NCBI GenBank assembly: GCA_001784805.1
Contig: MFSE01000020.1
Span: 1 to 50,642 of the forward strand
Direction: 5' to 3'
Source of the DNA: Candidatus Moranbacteria bacterium RIFOXYA12_FULL_35_19
Lineage (GTDB): Bacteria > Patescibacteriota > Minisyncoccia > Moranbacterales > UBA2206
DNA length: 50,642 bases
The stretch's first letter is position 1; each line of letters starts with the position of its first letter. The position numbers were made by a program, and so were the translations under genes. Positions 19,303-28,254 of the stretch are shown one piece after another. The notes beneath the pieces were generated by a model. It ran no database searches, had not been told where the DNA came from, and was given only the letters and a program-made list of their open reading frames with translations.

Positions 19303-20658
19303 ATGAGAAAAAAATATGACAAACTGAAAATAGGTATCAATGCGTCGTATCTTCGAAAGCCGTATACTGGCATTGGGCAAGTGACGCTTAATTTTCTAAA
19401 AAAATTAAGCAAGTTAAAAGTTGAAAGTGACCCGCCTGCCCGCTTCGCCAAAGCTTTAGCGAGGCGAGCCGGCGAGGCAGGAAAGTTAAAAGATATTGAA
19501 TTTATTTTATACTTGGAGGAAGAAATTCCAAAGGATCTTAAGCTTCCTAAAAATTTTACTAAAAAAATATTTTTGCCAATTTATAAGCGTGATGATTTGA
19601 TTCGAAAAATTTGGTGGGAAAAATTTCTTTTGCCCCGCCTTGTTAGAAAAGACGGTTGCGATGTTTTTGTCAGTATGTACCAATGTCCTACTGTCATTGC
19701 GAGGGAGTCTCGAGACGACCGTGGCAATCTCGTGCTTAATAAATTTGTGCTAAATATTGCGAGATTGCTTCGCTACGCTCGCAATGACAAAAATATAAAG
19801 CACATTATGATAGTGCATGATATTATTCCAAAATTATTTCCTAAGTATTTGGATAATGCAAGAAAAAAAGTATATTGGAAATTAACAGAATATGGGATAA
19901 AAAAGGCGGACAAGATTATCGCTGTTTCTAAAAGAACGGAAAAAGATTTGATTGAACATCTAAATATTGGTGCAGACAGAATTACGACGGAATATATTGA
20001 TGTGGACGAATGTTATAAGGTAGAGACGCAAAATTTTGCGTCTCTACGAGAGCGAAATATTTTAAAGAAATACAAATTAAATTCGGGATATATCTTAGCG
20101 GGTGGAGGATATGAAGTGCGAAAAAATGTCGAGGGTGTGGTGCGAGCATATAAATTATTATTAGAAAGAAACAAAAAAGAAAATTTTTTGTCAGATTTTC
20201 CGCGCCTTGCGATTTATGGAAAGGTTTTACCGGAAAACTTGAGTTTGGCAACGCCGATAGAAAAAATATTGAGAGAATTAAATTTGACGAAATATGTGAT
20301 TCTTTTAGGCGAAGTCCCGCAAAAAGACTTGCCGGCGCTGTTTAGTCATGCTATTATGTTTGCTTACCCTTCGTTTTATGAGGGTTTTGGTATGCAAATT
20401 CTCGAAGCCATGAGCGTAGGTACGCCCGTAGTCACTTCCAAAGTTTCATCACTGCCGGAAGTGGGTGGAGACAGCGTCCTATATTGCAACCCAGATGATA
20501 CAATAGATATCGCAATGGTTTTGAAAAATGTTTTAACTAATAAGGATTTACGAGAACAACTAAAATCACGAGGAATAGAAAGAGCCAAGCAATTTTCGTG
20601 GGAAAAATTTACGGAAAAAGTTTTGAATATAATCAGTTCCTACGAAAGTACAAAATAA
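19303..20658 (+). CDS. GT4 family glycosyltransferase with repeat-derived insertions
   Basis: YLRKPYTGIGQVTLNFL; HDIIPKLFPKYL; FYEGFGMQILEAMSVGTPVV; repeats at 19431, 19692 and 20020 read through in frame. Confidence 0.85.
   Translation: MRKKYDKLKIGINASYLRKPYTGIGQVTLNFLKKLSKLKVESDPPARFAKALARRAGEAGKLKDIEFILYLEEEIPKDLKLPKNFTKKIFLPIYKRDDLIRKIWWEKFLLPRLVRKDGCDVFVSMYQCPTVIARESRDDRGNLVLNKFVLNIARLLRYARNDKNIKHIMIVHDIIPKLFPKYLDNARKKVYWKLTEYGIKKADKIIAVSKRTEKDLIEHLNIGADRITTEYIDVDECYKVETQNFASLRERNILKKYKLNSGYILAGGGYEVRKNVEGVVRAYKLLLERNKKENFLSDFPRLAIYGKVLPENLSLATPIEKILRELNLTKYVILLGEVPQKDLPALFSHAIMFAYPSFYEGFGMQILEAMSVGTPVVTSKVSSLPEVGGDSVLYCNPDDTIDIAMVLKNVLTNKDLREQLKSRGIERAKQFSWEKFTEKVLNIISSYESTK
19431..19481. 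repeat. GC-rich 51-bp inverted repeat (CCCGCCTGCCCGCTTCGCC...GGCGAGGCAGG)
   Basis: Identical 51-bp copy at 42201-42251. Confidence 0.9.
19692..19789. repeat. TGTCAT...ATGACA element (TGCGAG subtype) inside a CDS
   Basis: TGTCATTGCGAG...GAGATTGCTTCGCTACGCTCGCAATGACA. Confidence 0.85.
20020..20047. repeat. Perfect 28-bp palindrome GTAGAGACGCAAAATTTTGCGTCTCTAC
   Basis: Second identical copy at 21583-21610; both translate VETQNFASLR. Confidence 0.95.
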
Positions 20659-20678
20659 TACAAAAGTACAAAAAAATT

Positions 20679-20791
20679 TGTCATTCTGAGCGAGCGTAGC
20701 GAGCCGAAGAATCTGCTCAATAGTACTGCGATTAATATTATTAAACAGATCCTTCGACTTCGTTCGAGTACGAACTTCGCTCAGGATGACA
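20679..20791. repeat. TGTCAT...ATGACA element (TCTGAGCG subtype)
   Basis: TGTCATTCTGAGCGAGCGTAGCGAGCCGAAGAATCT...AGATCCTTCGACTTCG...GCTCAGGATGACA. Confidence 0.85.
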
Positions 20792-20812
20792 ATCAAAGTT
20801 GTAATTTTAAAA

Positions 20813-20856
20813 TAAAAAAAGCCCCGCTCCGACCGGAATACCGGAAGAAGCGGGGT
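20813..20856 (-). terminator. Rho-independent terminator downstream of 20870-21109
   Basis: GC-rich stem CCGCTT..CCGG/CCGG..AGCGGGG followed on the minus strand by TTTTTTT. Confidence 0.75.
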
Positions 20857-20869
20857 GGTGCGGGAATAG

Positions 20870-21109
20870 TTAAATGATGTATTTAACCATTGCGGTTGTC
20901 CTTATAGTATTGACAACCTTACCATCACCAGGAATAATGGTTTCTTGTTTTGTAGAAATTGGTACTGTAAAAAATTGAATATCCAGTACCTCAGAGCCTT
21001 TTGCTTCGATAGCGTCAATGAAAGAATTAATCTCTTTCTCTATGACGCTAAGATCACTGTTATCTGTTGAAAAAAATTTAACACGTATTTTTTCCAAGTT
21101 GTATGTCAC
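20870..21109 (-). CDS. Small protein of unknown function (about 75-79 aa)
   Basis: Very strong SD AAAGGAGGTGA at the 5' end; own terminator; start may be TTG at 21097. Confidence 0.65.
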   Translation of the reverse strand: MTYNLEKIRVKFFSTDNSDLSVIEKEINSFIDAIEAKGSEVLDIQFFTVPISTKQETIIPGDGKVVNTIRTTAMVKYII

Positions 21110-21162
21110 CTCCTTTCATGATTGATTTTAGGTACTAAAATAATTTTTATTTTCAATATAAT

Positions 21163-22908
21163 ATGCTATCATTTTTCCAACAATTTGTCAATAATCTCAA
21201 CAAGCTCAAAAGTTGGCTTCTTTTGGCGAATGTGGTGTTGGTTTTTGTTTTGATAGTTTGCAATAATTTGAAAATTATTCCTTTGCGAATGGGGGATTTT
21301 GTTTTTTTTGCGATTTTAGTTTTGGGCTTGGCACTGTATCGTCCTGGGTGGGCCTTTTTGATATTTGTCGGGACAATTATGTTGGAAAATATAAATTTAG
21401 CTCCAACAGAAATAGGAATTGCGATTCGTCCCTATCAATTTATTGGCGCGCTAACAATTACGGCAATTATAATTCGATTACTTTCTGGAAAATTAAATTT
21501 CAAATTGGCAAAATTAAATTTTATAGATTATTTGATTTTGGTTATAACAACTTCCAGTTTTTTAAGCGCATTTTTTGCTATCGTAGAGACGCAAAATTTT
21601 GCGTCTCTACGCTTGGCGATAATATTGGCCACATTTTCTGCGTTATATTTTTTAGTGCGAAATTATATTCAAAATTGGGAAGATTTGAAAAAAATTATTC
21701 CTTTTTTTCTAAGTTCGGCAGTCGTTGTCGTGCTTTATGGCATTTGGCAAAATATTTGGTTTTTGCGAGGATTGAATGGATTTCAAACAATGCCGGGAAG
21801 ACCGAATGCAACTTTTTCGGAGGCGGATTGGTTGGGAATATTTTTGATTTTAGTTATATCTGTTCTATATGGCTTAGTTTATAGCTGTCATTCTGAGCGA
21901 AGCGAAGCGGAGTCGAAGAATCTACTATTTAATAATACTAAAACTAAACAATTCGCAGATCCTTCGCATTCACTCAGGATGACGGGCTTATTTATATTTT
22001 TAACCTTATCTTTTATATTATTAATTTTAACCGTAAGCAGAAGTGCTTGGCTCGGAGCATTTGCAATGACATTTATATTTTTATTTGTAATTTTTTCAAA
22101 TTTAAAATCAAAATCAAATAACTTGTCCGCCGATGAGGCGGGGTGGCAGTGGAAAAAAACTATTCAAATTAAAATTATTATATTTTTGGCACTGTTAGTT
22201 GCAATTGGCGCAGTTTATATTTTTCATCTGACTAATTTTCAACTGTTTAATCGTATTCAGTCAACTGGATCGGGAATGCAAAAAATTACTGTTGCTTGCG
22301 ATTCAAGGAACGCAAATTTGCGTTCCCTACCAAAAGAAATTGATGATATTTCTGAATTGGAAAAATATAATTGCCGACATATAAATTTAGAAGAAATAAA
22401 TTTTGAAAAAAATCAAGGAAAATATATTTCCGAAATTTATCGTAAAGACCCGAATGTCAGCATAAGAGCGCAAATTTATCAAAAATCATGGGAACAAATA
22501 AAAAATCATCCAATCTTGGGAATTGGTTGGGGGAATATTTCCAAAATTTTGGGCCAAGACGAAAGGGGAGTAGATCTAAATTCTTCCAATATATTTTTGG
22601 AAATTTGGCTGGGTAGCGGAATTTTAGGTTTTGCGTCTTTCGTAATTATGCTATCGTATATATTAGTGAGTGCAATAAGGAAATATTATTTTGCTAAAAA
22701 TCAAGAAGAAAAGATTTTCAGATTATTTATAATTATTTCTTGGTTTGCAATTATCATTCCCAATCTTTTCAACGCGGGAATATTTTTAGGATTTTTGTGG
22801 CTCTGGCTAGGGATTACGAACTACGAAATTAATACGAAATACCCGCCTCGCGTCGACAAGCGGTCTCCGCGAGTCGAGGCGGGCGAAAGTACGAAAATGG
22901 AAGCATAA
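21163..22908 (+). CDS. O-antigen ligase/Wzy-like membrane protein with several repeat-derived segments
   Basis: Multi-TM; TVSRSAWLGAF; HPILGIGWGN; in-frame repeats at 21583, 21886, ~22130, 22303 and 22842. Confidence 0.85.
   Translation: MLSFFQQFVNNLNKLKSWLLLANVVLVFVLIVCNNLKIIPLRMGDFVFFAILVLGLALYRPGWAFLIFVGTIMLENINLAPTEIGIAIRPYQFIGALTITAIIIRLLSGKLNFKLAKLNFIDYLILVITTSSFLSAFFAIVETQNFASLRLAIILATFSALYFLVRNYIQNWEDLKKIIPFFLSSAVVVVLYGIWQNIWFLRGLNGFQTMPGRPNATFSEADWLGIFLILVISVLYGLVYSCHSERSEAESKNLLFNNTKTKQFADPSHSLRMTGLFIFLTLSFILLILTVSRSAWLGAFAMTFIFLFVIFSNLKSKSNNLSADEAGWQWKKTIQIKIIIFLALLVAIGAVYIFHLTNFQLFNRIQSTGSGMQKITVACDSRNANLRSLPKEIDDISELEKYNCRHINLEEINFEKNQGKYISEIYRKDPNVSIRAQIYQKSWEQIKNHPILGIGWGNISKILGQDERGVDLNSSNIFLEIWLGSGILGFASFVIMLSYILVSAIRKYYFAKNQEEKIFRLFIIISWFAIIIPNLFNAGIFLGFLWLWLGITNYEINTKYPPRVDKRSPRVEAGESTKMEA
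21583..21610. repeat. Perfect 28-bp palindrome, identical to 20020-20047
   Basis: GTAGAGACGCAAAATTTTGCGTCTCTAC. Confidence 0.95.
21886..21983. repeat. TGTCAT element (TCTGAGCG subtype) inside a CDS
   Basis: Translates SCHSERSEAESKNL...DPSHSLRMT. Confidence 0.85.
22303..22330. repeat. Palindrome, variant of the 28-bp family
   Basis: GGAACGCAAATTTGCGTTCC perfect core, CTAC on the right flank. Confidence 0.8.
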
Positions 22909-22942
22909 GCGTTTCGTATTTCGCTAATTTCGTAGTTCGTAA
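22814..22942. repeat. TTACGAACTACGAAATTA inverted repeat with a nested GC-rich palindrome
   Basis: Outer arms TTACGAACTACGAAATTA / TAATTTCGTAGTTCGTAA; inner CCCGCCTCG...CGAGGCGGG at 22842-22883. Confidence 0.8.
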
Positions 22943-22951
22943 ATTAAAATT

Positions 22952-24106
22952 ATGATTATTGGCATCGACATTCGAAATATTGGCAAAAAGAGAACCGGTG
23001 ATGAAGTGGTGTTTTTTAATTTGACTAAAACTTTAGCGAAAATTGACATGGAAAATGAGTACAAATTATTTACCGACATAATCGACACTACAGTATTACA
23101 GTATATTGGAGTAAGTCTTGGGATAGATAATAAAAAGAATTTTAAAATAATTTCGCTCAAAACTAAAAATAAATTTACTTGGAATTTTTGGACGCTACCG
23201 AAATATTTGCGAAAAAATCTGGTGGATATTTATTTTACTCAATATATTACGCCGTGGTTTGTGCCGAAAAAGATAAAAATTGCCACAATTATTCATGATA
23301 TATCGTTCAATTTTTATCCGCAATTTATCAAATTTTGGGATTTATTTTTTCTAAAAAAGTTAATCCCATTGAGTCTAAAAAGAGCTGACAAAATTCTGGC
23401 AGTTTCGCGCTTTACGCAGGATGAAATAATTAAATATTATAAAATTGATTCCAAAAAAATAGATTGGTTTCACAATGCGGTTTCAGCGGATTTTTCAGCG
23501 CAAGATATATCAGTGGAAAAAATAAAAGCGATCAAAGAAAAATATAAACTGCCCTCAAATTATATTTTATATCTGGGCACGCTTCAGCCAAGAAAAAATA
23601 TTCCGGCGCTTCTGGAAGCGATGGCTCTTTTGAAGCTGGAAATGACGGCCAAAATAAATCCGCTTAAATTAGTTATTGCTGGCGGAAAAAAACATAATTA
23701 TGATAAATTGATAGACAGAGCGGTTAAGAAAAATAATTTAGCGGAAGATGTTTTTTTTCCTGGGTACATTGATGAAGAGGATAAGGCAGGAGTGATGAAA
23801 GGGGCGGATATTTTTGTTTTCCCTTCATTCTATGAAGGTTTTGGTATGCCGATTATCGAAGCGATGTCACTGGGAGTGCCGACAATAGTTTCTGATATTT
23901 TGCCACACCGAGAAATAGCGGATGATGCAGTGCTATATTTCAAGCCGGAAATCCCTGGTGAACTCACGCAAAAAATCAAAGAAATAATTAGCAGTGAAGT
24001 TGTGAGAGATAATGCATCGCGAAACGGAAAATTTCAAGCCCAAAATTTTTCTTGGGAAAAAAGCGCCCGAAAAATGCTGGAAATTTTTTCCCAGATGGTT
24101 GGTTGA
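22952..24106 (+). CDS. GT4 family glycosyltransferase
   Basis: GIDIRNIGKKRTGDEVV; HDISFNFYPQF; YLGTLQPRKNI; FYEGFGMPIIEAMSLGVPT. Confidence 0.9.
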   Translation: MIIGIDIRNIGKKRTGDEVVFFNLTKTLAKIDMENEYKLFTDIIDTTVLQYIGVSLGIDNKKNFKIISLKTKNKFTWNFWTLPKYLRKNLVDIYFTQYITPWFVPKKIKIATIIHDISFNFYPQFIKFWDLFFLKKLIPLSLKRADKILAVSRFTQDEIIKYYKIDSKKIDWFHNAVSADFSAQDISVEKIKAIKEKYKLPSNYILYLGTLQPRKNIPALLEAMALLKLEMTAKINPLKLVIAGGKKHNYDKLIDRAVKKNNLAEDVFFPGYIDEEDKAGVMKGADIFVFPSFYEGFGMPIIEAMSLGVPTIVSDILPHREIADDAVLYFKPEIPGELTQKIKEIISSEVVRDNASRNGKFQAQNFSWEKSARKMLEIFSQMVG

Positions 24107-24191
24107 CTAAATGCAAAATTATAAGTAAAATAATAACAATTGCCGAATCGATGATTTGGCAGTATTAATTTAAATTAAATAAAATAAAAAA

Positions 24192-25379
24192 ATGGCGTAC
24201 ATAGAAAACGATTATAATGTAAGGGGGAAAAGTCAACAAAAATTTTATAAAAAAAGATGGTTTAAGATTTTTGCGATTATTGTAATAATTTTACTTTTAG
24301 GCGGAGGAATTTTTATTTGGAAAACCGGAGGCATACTGAATAAGATTTCTAAAGGTGGAATATTTCAGTCTTTGGTAAAAAATATTCCGGGAGTTGATAA
24401 TGAAATCAAAGGAGAAAAGGAAGGAAGAATCAATGTTTTGCTTTTGGGAATGCGTGGAGAAAATATCCCTGGAGGAGGGCTTTTGGCGGATACAATCATA
24501 GTGGCCAGTATTAACCCAAAAGAAAATAAAGCTTCAATGATTTCAATTCCGCGCGATTTGTATGTGAATAATCCTGGTTGGGGGAATAAAAGCAAGGTTA
24601 ACGCTGTTTATGCGGCTGGCGAAGAAAATGGCAAAAAACAAGGCTTAGAAGATATGAAAAAAGTGGCCGAGGAAGTGACAGGACTGCCGATTCATTACAG
24701 TGCCAGTATAAATTTTGCTGGCTTCAAACAGATTATTGATGCTATCGGTGGAGTGGATATAACACTAGATAAACCTTTTCAAGAACCAGTACAGTTCAAT
24801 GAACCGCATGTTTGCGATAGTCGTGTTTTTACCGTTCCAACCGGAAAATTTGAAATTAAGAAAAATAAAACCGGCCGAATCACCGCCCAGTATCCTCTTT
24901 GCACTAATCCTGTCAAGGAATGCGGAGGAAGTTTTAGTCTTCCATCTGGCAAACAAACCTTAAACGGAGAAAAAGCTTTGTGTTATGTGCGTTCTCGAGC
25001 GACTTCCAGCGATTTCGAAAGAGCTAAACGGCAACAAATAATAATTCAATTAGTCAAAGATAAAATGTTAAGCGTTGGAACGCTCACTGATTTTTCCAAA
25101 TTAAATGCTCTGTTAAATGCTTTGGGCGACAATGTGAGAACCGATATGGAGCTTTGGGAAATGCAAAGATTTTATGAAATTTATAAAAATATTTCTAATT
25201 TGCAAATTTATCAAAGAGTTTTGGAAAACAGTGAAGAGGGTTTATTGTACAATCCAACTGATATGCCTAAAGAAGTCGGCTATATTCTTTTGCCAATTGG
25301 AGGAAATTATGATCGCATTCATCAAACGGCAAAAGATATTTTTATCCTTCCAGCGCAATCAGATATAAAACCAAAATAA
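24192..25379 (+). CDS. LytR-CpsA-Psr (LCP) family protein
   Basis: NVLLLGMRG, DTIIVASINPKENKASMISIPRDLYV, DAIGGVDI, CYVRSRATSSDFERAKRQQ. Confidence 0.92.
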   Translation: MAYIENDYNVRGKSQQKFYKKRWFKIFAIIVIILLLGGGIFIWKTGGILNKISKGGIFQSLVKNIPGVDNEIKGEKEGRINVLLLGMRGENIPGGGLLADTIIVASINPKENKASMISIPRDLYVNNPGWGNKSKVNAVYAAGEENGKKQGLEDMKKVAEEVTGLPIHYSASINFAGFKQIIDAIGGVDITLDKPFQEPVQFNEPHVCDSRVFTVPTGKFEIKKNKTGRITAQYPLCTNPVKECGGSFSLPSGKQTLNGEKALCYVRSRATSSDFERAKRQQIIIQLVKDKMLSVGTLTDFSKLNALLNALGDNVRTDMELWEMQRFYEIYKNISNLQIYQRVLENSEEGLLYNPTDMPKEVGYILLPIGGNYDRIHQTAKDIFILPAQSDIKPK

Positions 25380-26188
25380 TGGAATTATCTATCATTATTA
25401 CTAGCTATAAAAATCCACAACTTTTGAAAGTTTGCATTGATTCAATTAGGGAGAATTATAGTGGATCTGATTATGAGATAATTGTGGCAGATAGTGAAAC
25501 AGAGGAAAATACGGAAATGATGATGCGAGAAGAATATCCACAAATAATATTTATTCCTGCAAAAGAAAATATCGGCTTTAGCGGAACAGTCAACGCTGGA
25601 TACAAAAAAATCAAAGGTGACTTCGTGCTTATCTTGAATGGTGACACGATAATAAAAAAAGATTCCATTGAAAAATTATTAAATTATCTAAAAAACAATC
25701 CGAAAGTTGGTATCGTTGGTCCGCGTCTTATTGGTTTCAATGAAAAGTCGCAAGATTCGTGTTTCCGCTATTATACTCCGCTAACCATACTTTATCGCCG
25801 GACATTTTTGGGCAAACTTGGTTTTGCCAAAAAACATTCAGATAATTTTTTAATGAGGGATTATGATCACAAAGAAACGAAGGAGGTTGATTGGATTCAA
25901 GGGTCGGCAATGATGACCAAAAAAGAAATTATGGATAAAGTTGGACCAATGGATGAAAAATTTAAGTTATATTTTGAAGATGTTGATTGGTGTCGAAGAT
26001 TTTGGGAAAAGGATTACAATGTTATTTATTTTCCAGATGCTGAAATTTATCATTATCATGGCCGAGGAAGTGTTGGAAAAAATGTTATTCAGGCTTTACT
26101 TTTCAATCGCTTGGCTTGGCTACATATAAAAAGCGCTATGAGATATTTTTGGAAATATTGGGGCAAGCCTTTGCCAAAACATAATTAG
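25379..26188 (+). CDS. GT2 family (rhamnosyl-like) glycosyltransferase
   Basis: SIIITSYKNPQLLKVCIDSI; NIGFSGTVNAGYK; LILNGDT; WIQGSAMM. Confidence 0.9.
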   Translation: MELSIIITSYKNPQLLKVCIDSIRENYSGSDYEIIVADSETEENTEMMMREEYPQIIFIPAKENIGFSGTVNAGYKKIKGDFVLILNGDTIIKKDSIEKLLNYLKNNPKVGIVGPRLIGFNEKSQDSCFRYYTPLTILYRRTFLGKLGFAKKHSDNFLMRDYDHKETKEVDWIQGSAMMTKKEIMDKVGPMDEKFKLYFEDVDWCRRFWEKDYNVIYFPDAEIYHYHGRGSVGKNVIQALLFNRLAWLHIKSAMRYFWKYWGKPLPKHN

Positions 26189-26212
26189 CAGTATGCGAAT
26201 AAGATATAAAAA

Positions 26213-27538
26213 ATGGATCAAGAAAATTTTAAAGAAAAAATAAATCAAGAAATAATTGGAGAGAAAGAGAAAAAAGAAAAAGAAAATCTAGAGAAAAACC
26301 TCTGGCTTTTTAAAAAGTATGTATTTTTTTCAGTGGTTGTAATTTTTTTGATCATCAGTTTTTTTCTTGGTTATAAAAAGGGGCAAAATGAAACGCATCC
26401 AAAAAACAGGGAAGTTTTATTGGAAAAAGCGATTGTTGAAAATAAAGCCCTTCCACAAGGGGAAAAAGTTGATTTTGCCATTTTTTGGAAAGTTTGGGAT
26501 TTGGTTAAGGAAAAGCATGTGGAAAAAAGTAATTTAGATGCGCAAAAAATGGTTTATGGAGCGATTAATGGAATGCTTAGTGCTACGGGTGACCCTTATT
26601 CAAGTTTTTTTAATCCAGAGGAGAGTCAAATATTTTCGCAGGATATTGCCGGCTCTTTTGATGGCATAGGAGCGGAATTAGGAATAAAAGATGAGATTCT
26701 GACTATTATTGCTCCATTGGACGGTTCTCCGGCGCAAAAATCCGGACTTCGCAGTGGGGATAAAATTTTGAAAATTGACGGCAAGTCATCGTTGGATCTG
26801 ACAATTGATCAAGCCGTGAATCTTATCAGGGGAAAAAAGGGCACTTCTGTTGAACTGACAATTTTTCATGAAAATGATCAGGAAACTGTGGAAGTGACTG
26901 TAATTAGGGATACGATAAAATTAGATAGCGCCAAGGTAGAATTTAAGGATGATGGCATCGCGTATCTAAAAATAATCAAATTTTCTGATGATGTGGATGA
27001 ACAATTTAATTCGGCAATGAATAAGATTATTACTAATAAAAGCAAAGGTATAATTTTAGATCTTCGCGATAATCCTGGTGGTCTTTTGGATAAATCAATT
27101 TCCATTGCCAGTCGGATGATGCCGAAAGGTAAAATAGTGGTTTTGGAAGAAGACAGTAGTGGCAAGAAAGAAAATATTTATACTTTTGGCGGAGATAAAT
27201 TAAGTTCGATTCCAATGGTGGCGCTTATCAATGAAGGCAGTGCTAGCGCTTCGGAAATTTTAGCCGGAGCTTTGCGCGATAATCAGGAAATAATTTTAAT
27301 TGGTGAAAAAACATTTGGCAAGGGAAGTGTTCAAGAATTGGTTGATCTGTCAGATGGATCAAGCGTCAAAATTACTGTGGCCAAATGGCTCACGCCTAAA
27401 GGAGAATATATTATGGATAAAGGTATTTCTCCGGATATTGAAGTCAAAATGACGCCGGAAGATTATGAAAATAAACGCGACCCGCAACTAGAAAAAGCGA
27501 TGGAAATAATTAAGGAAAAAATTCACCCTGTTAAATAA
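26213..27538 (+). CDS. S41 C-terminal processing peptidase (CtpA-like)
   Basis: PDZ segment SPAQKSGLRSGDKIL; LDLRDNPGG; NEGSASASEILAGAL; GEKTFGKGSVQ. Confidence 0.95.
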   Translation: MDQENFKEKINQEIIGEKEKKEKENLEKNLWLFKKYVFFSVVVIFLIISFFLGYKKGQNETHPKNREVLLEKAIVENKALPQGEKVDFAIFWKVWDLVKEKHVEKSNLDAQKMVYGAINGMLSATGDPYSSFFNPEESQIFSQDIAGSFDGIGAELGIKDEILTIIAPLDGSPAQKSGLRSGDKILKIDGKSSLDLTIDQAVNLIRGKKGTSVELTIFHENDQETVEVTVIRDTIKLDSAKVEFKDDGIAYLKIIKFSDDVDEQFNSAMNKIITNKSKGIILDLRDNPGGLLDKSISIASRMMPKGKIVVLEEDSSGKKENIYTFGGDKLSSIPMVALINEGSASASEILAGALRDNQEIILIGEKTFGKGSVQELVDLSDGSSVKITVAKWLTPKGEYIMDKGISPDIEVKMTPEDYENKRDPQLEKAMEIIKEKIHPVK

Positions 27539-27670
27539 ATTTTAATTTTTTTTTAAAAATTAAAATTAGATTTGAATATATTTAAACAAGCAGGGGATGA
27601 AAACTAAGTAATAAATAATTAAAATAAGTTGTCTCTTATCACAAGATTCAAATCTTATTTAACAGGGTAA

Positions 27671-28111
27671 ATGAGAATAATTCTACTTCAAGACATCAAA
27701 AGTTTAGGAAAAAAAGGAGACATTAAGGATGTAGCCGAAGGCTATGCTCGGAATTTTTTGTTTCCTAAAAAAATAGCCCAGATTGCTACAGAAAGTGCTA
27801 TTAAACAAATGGAAATTCAAAAAGAGCGCGAAAAAAGCCTTGAATTAGCCAAAAATATTGAGCTTAAAAGTTTAGCCGAAAAGATTAAAGGCAAAAAAAT
27901 AGTCATTACTGCCAAAGAAAAAAAAGGAAAACTTTTTGGTTCAATAACCGCTAAAAATATTAAAGAGGAGTTGGAAAAGGAGGGCTTGAACATCTCAACG
28001 GATTCGGTTATAATTAAGGAGACGATAAAGAAAATTGGTGAATATGAAATTGAGATAAAATTAACCGAAAAGATTAAAGAAAAAATAAAAATAGAAATTA
28101 AGGGAGCCTAG
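27671..28111 (+). CDS. rplI: 50S ribosomal protein L9
   Basis: MRIILLQDIKSLGKKGDIKDVAEGYARNFLFPKKIA. Confidence 0.95.
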   Translation: MRIILLQDIKSLGKKGDIKDVAEGYARNFLFPKKIAQIATESAIKQMEIQKEREKSLELAKNIELKSLAEKIKGKKIVITAKEKKGKLFGSITAKNIKEELEKEGLNISTDSVIIKETIKKIGEYEIEIKLTEKIKEKIKIEIKGA

Positions 28112-28172
28112 TTTTATTTAAGCAGTTTTAATAAATTATTTTTAGGGGTCGCGCTTTAGCGACTTTTATAAT

Positions 28173-28251
28173 TTACGAACTACGAAATAACGAAAATACG
28201 AACAAGAATTTTTTCGTATTTCGTATTTCGTATTAGATTCGTATTTCGTAA
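28173..28251. repeat. TTACGAACTACGAAAT inverted repeat upstream of pyrG
   Basis: TACGAA units then TTCGTA units, ending TTCGTAA. Confidence 0.75.
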
Positions 28252-28254
28252 TAT

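Noticed and set aside
20679-20791. CRISPR or phage attachment site interpretation of the TGTCAT elements
   Set aside because: Elements are dispersed, palindromic and not adjacent to an integrase; better explained as dispersed palindromic repeats.
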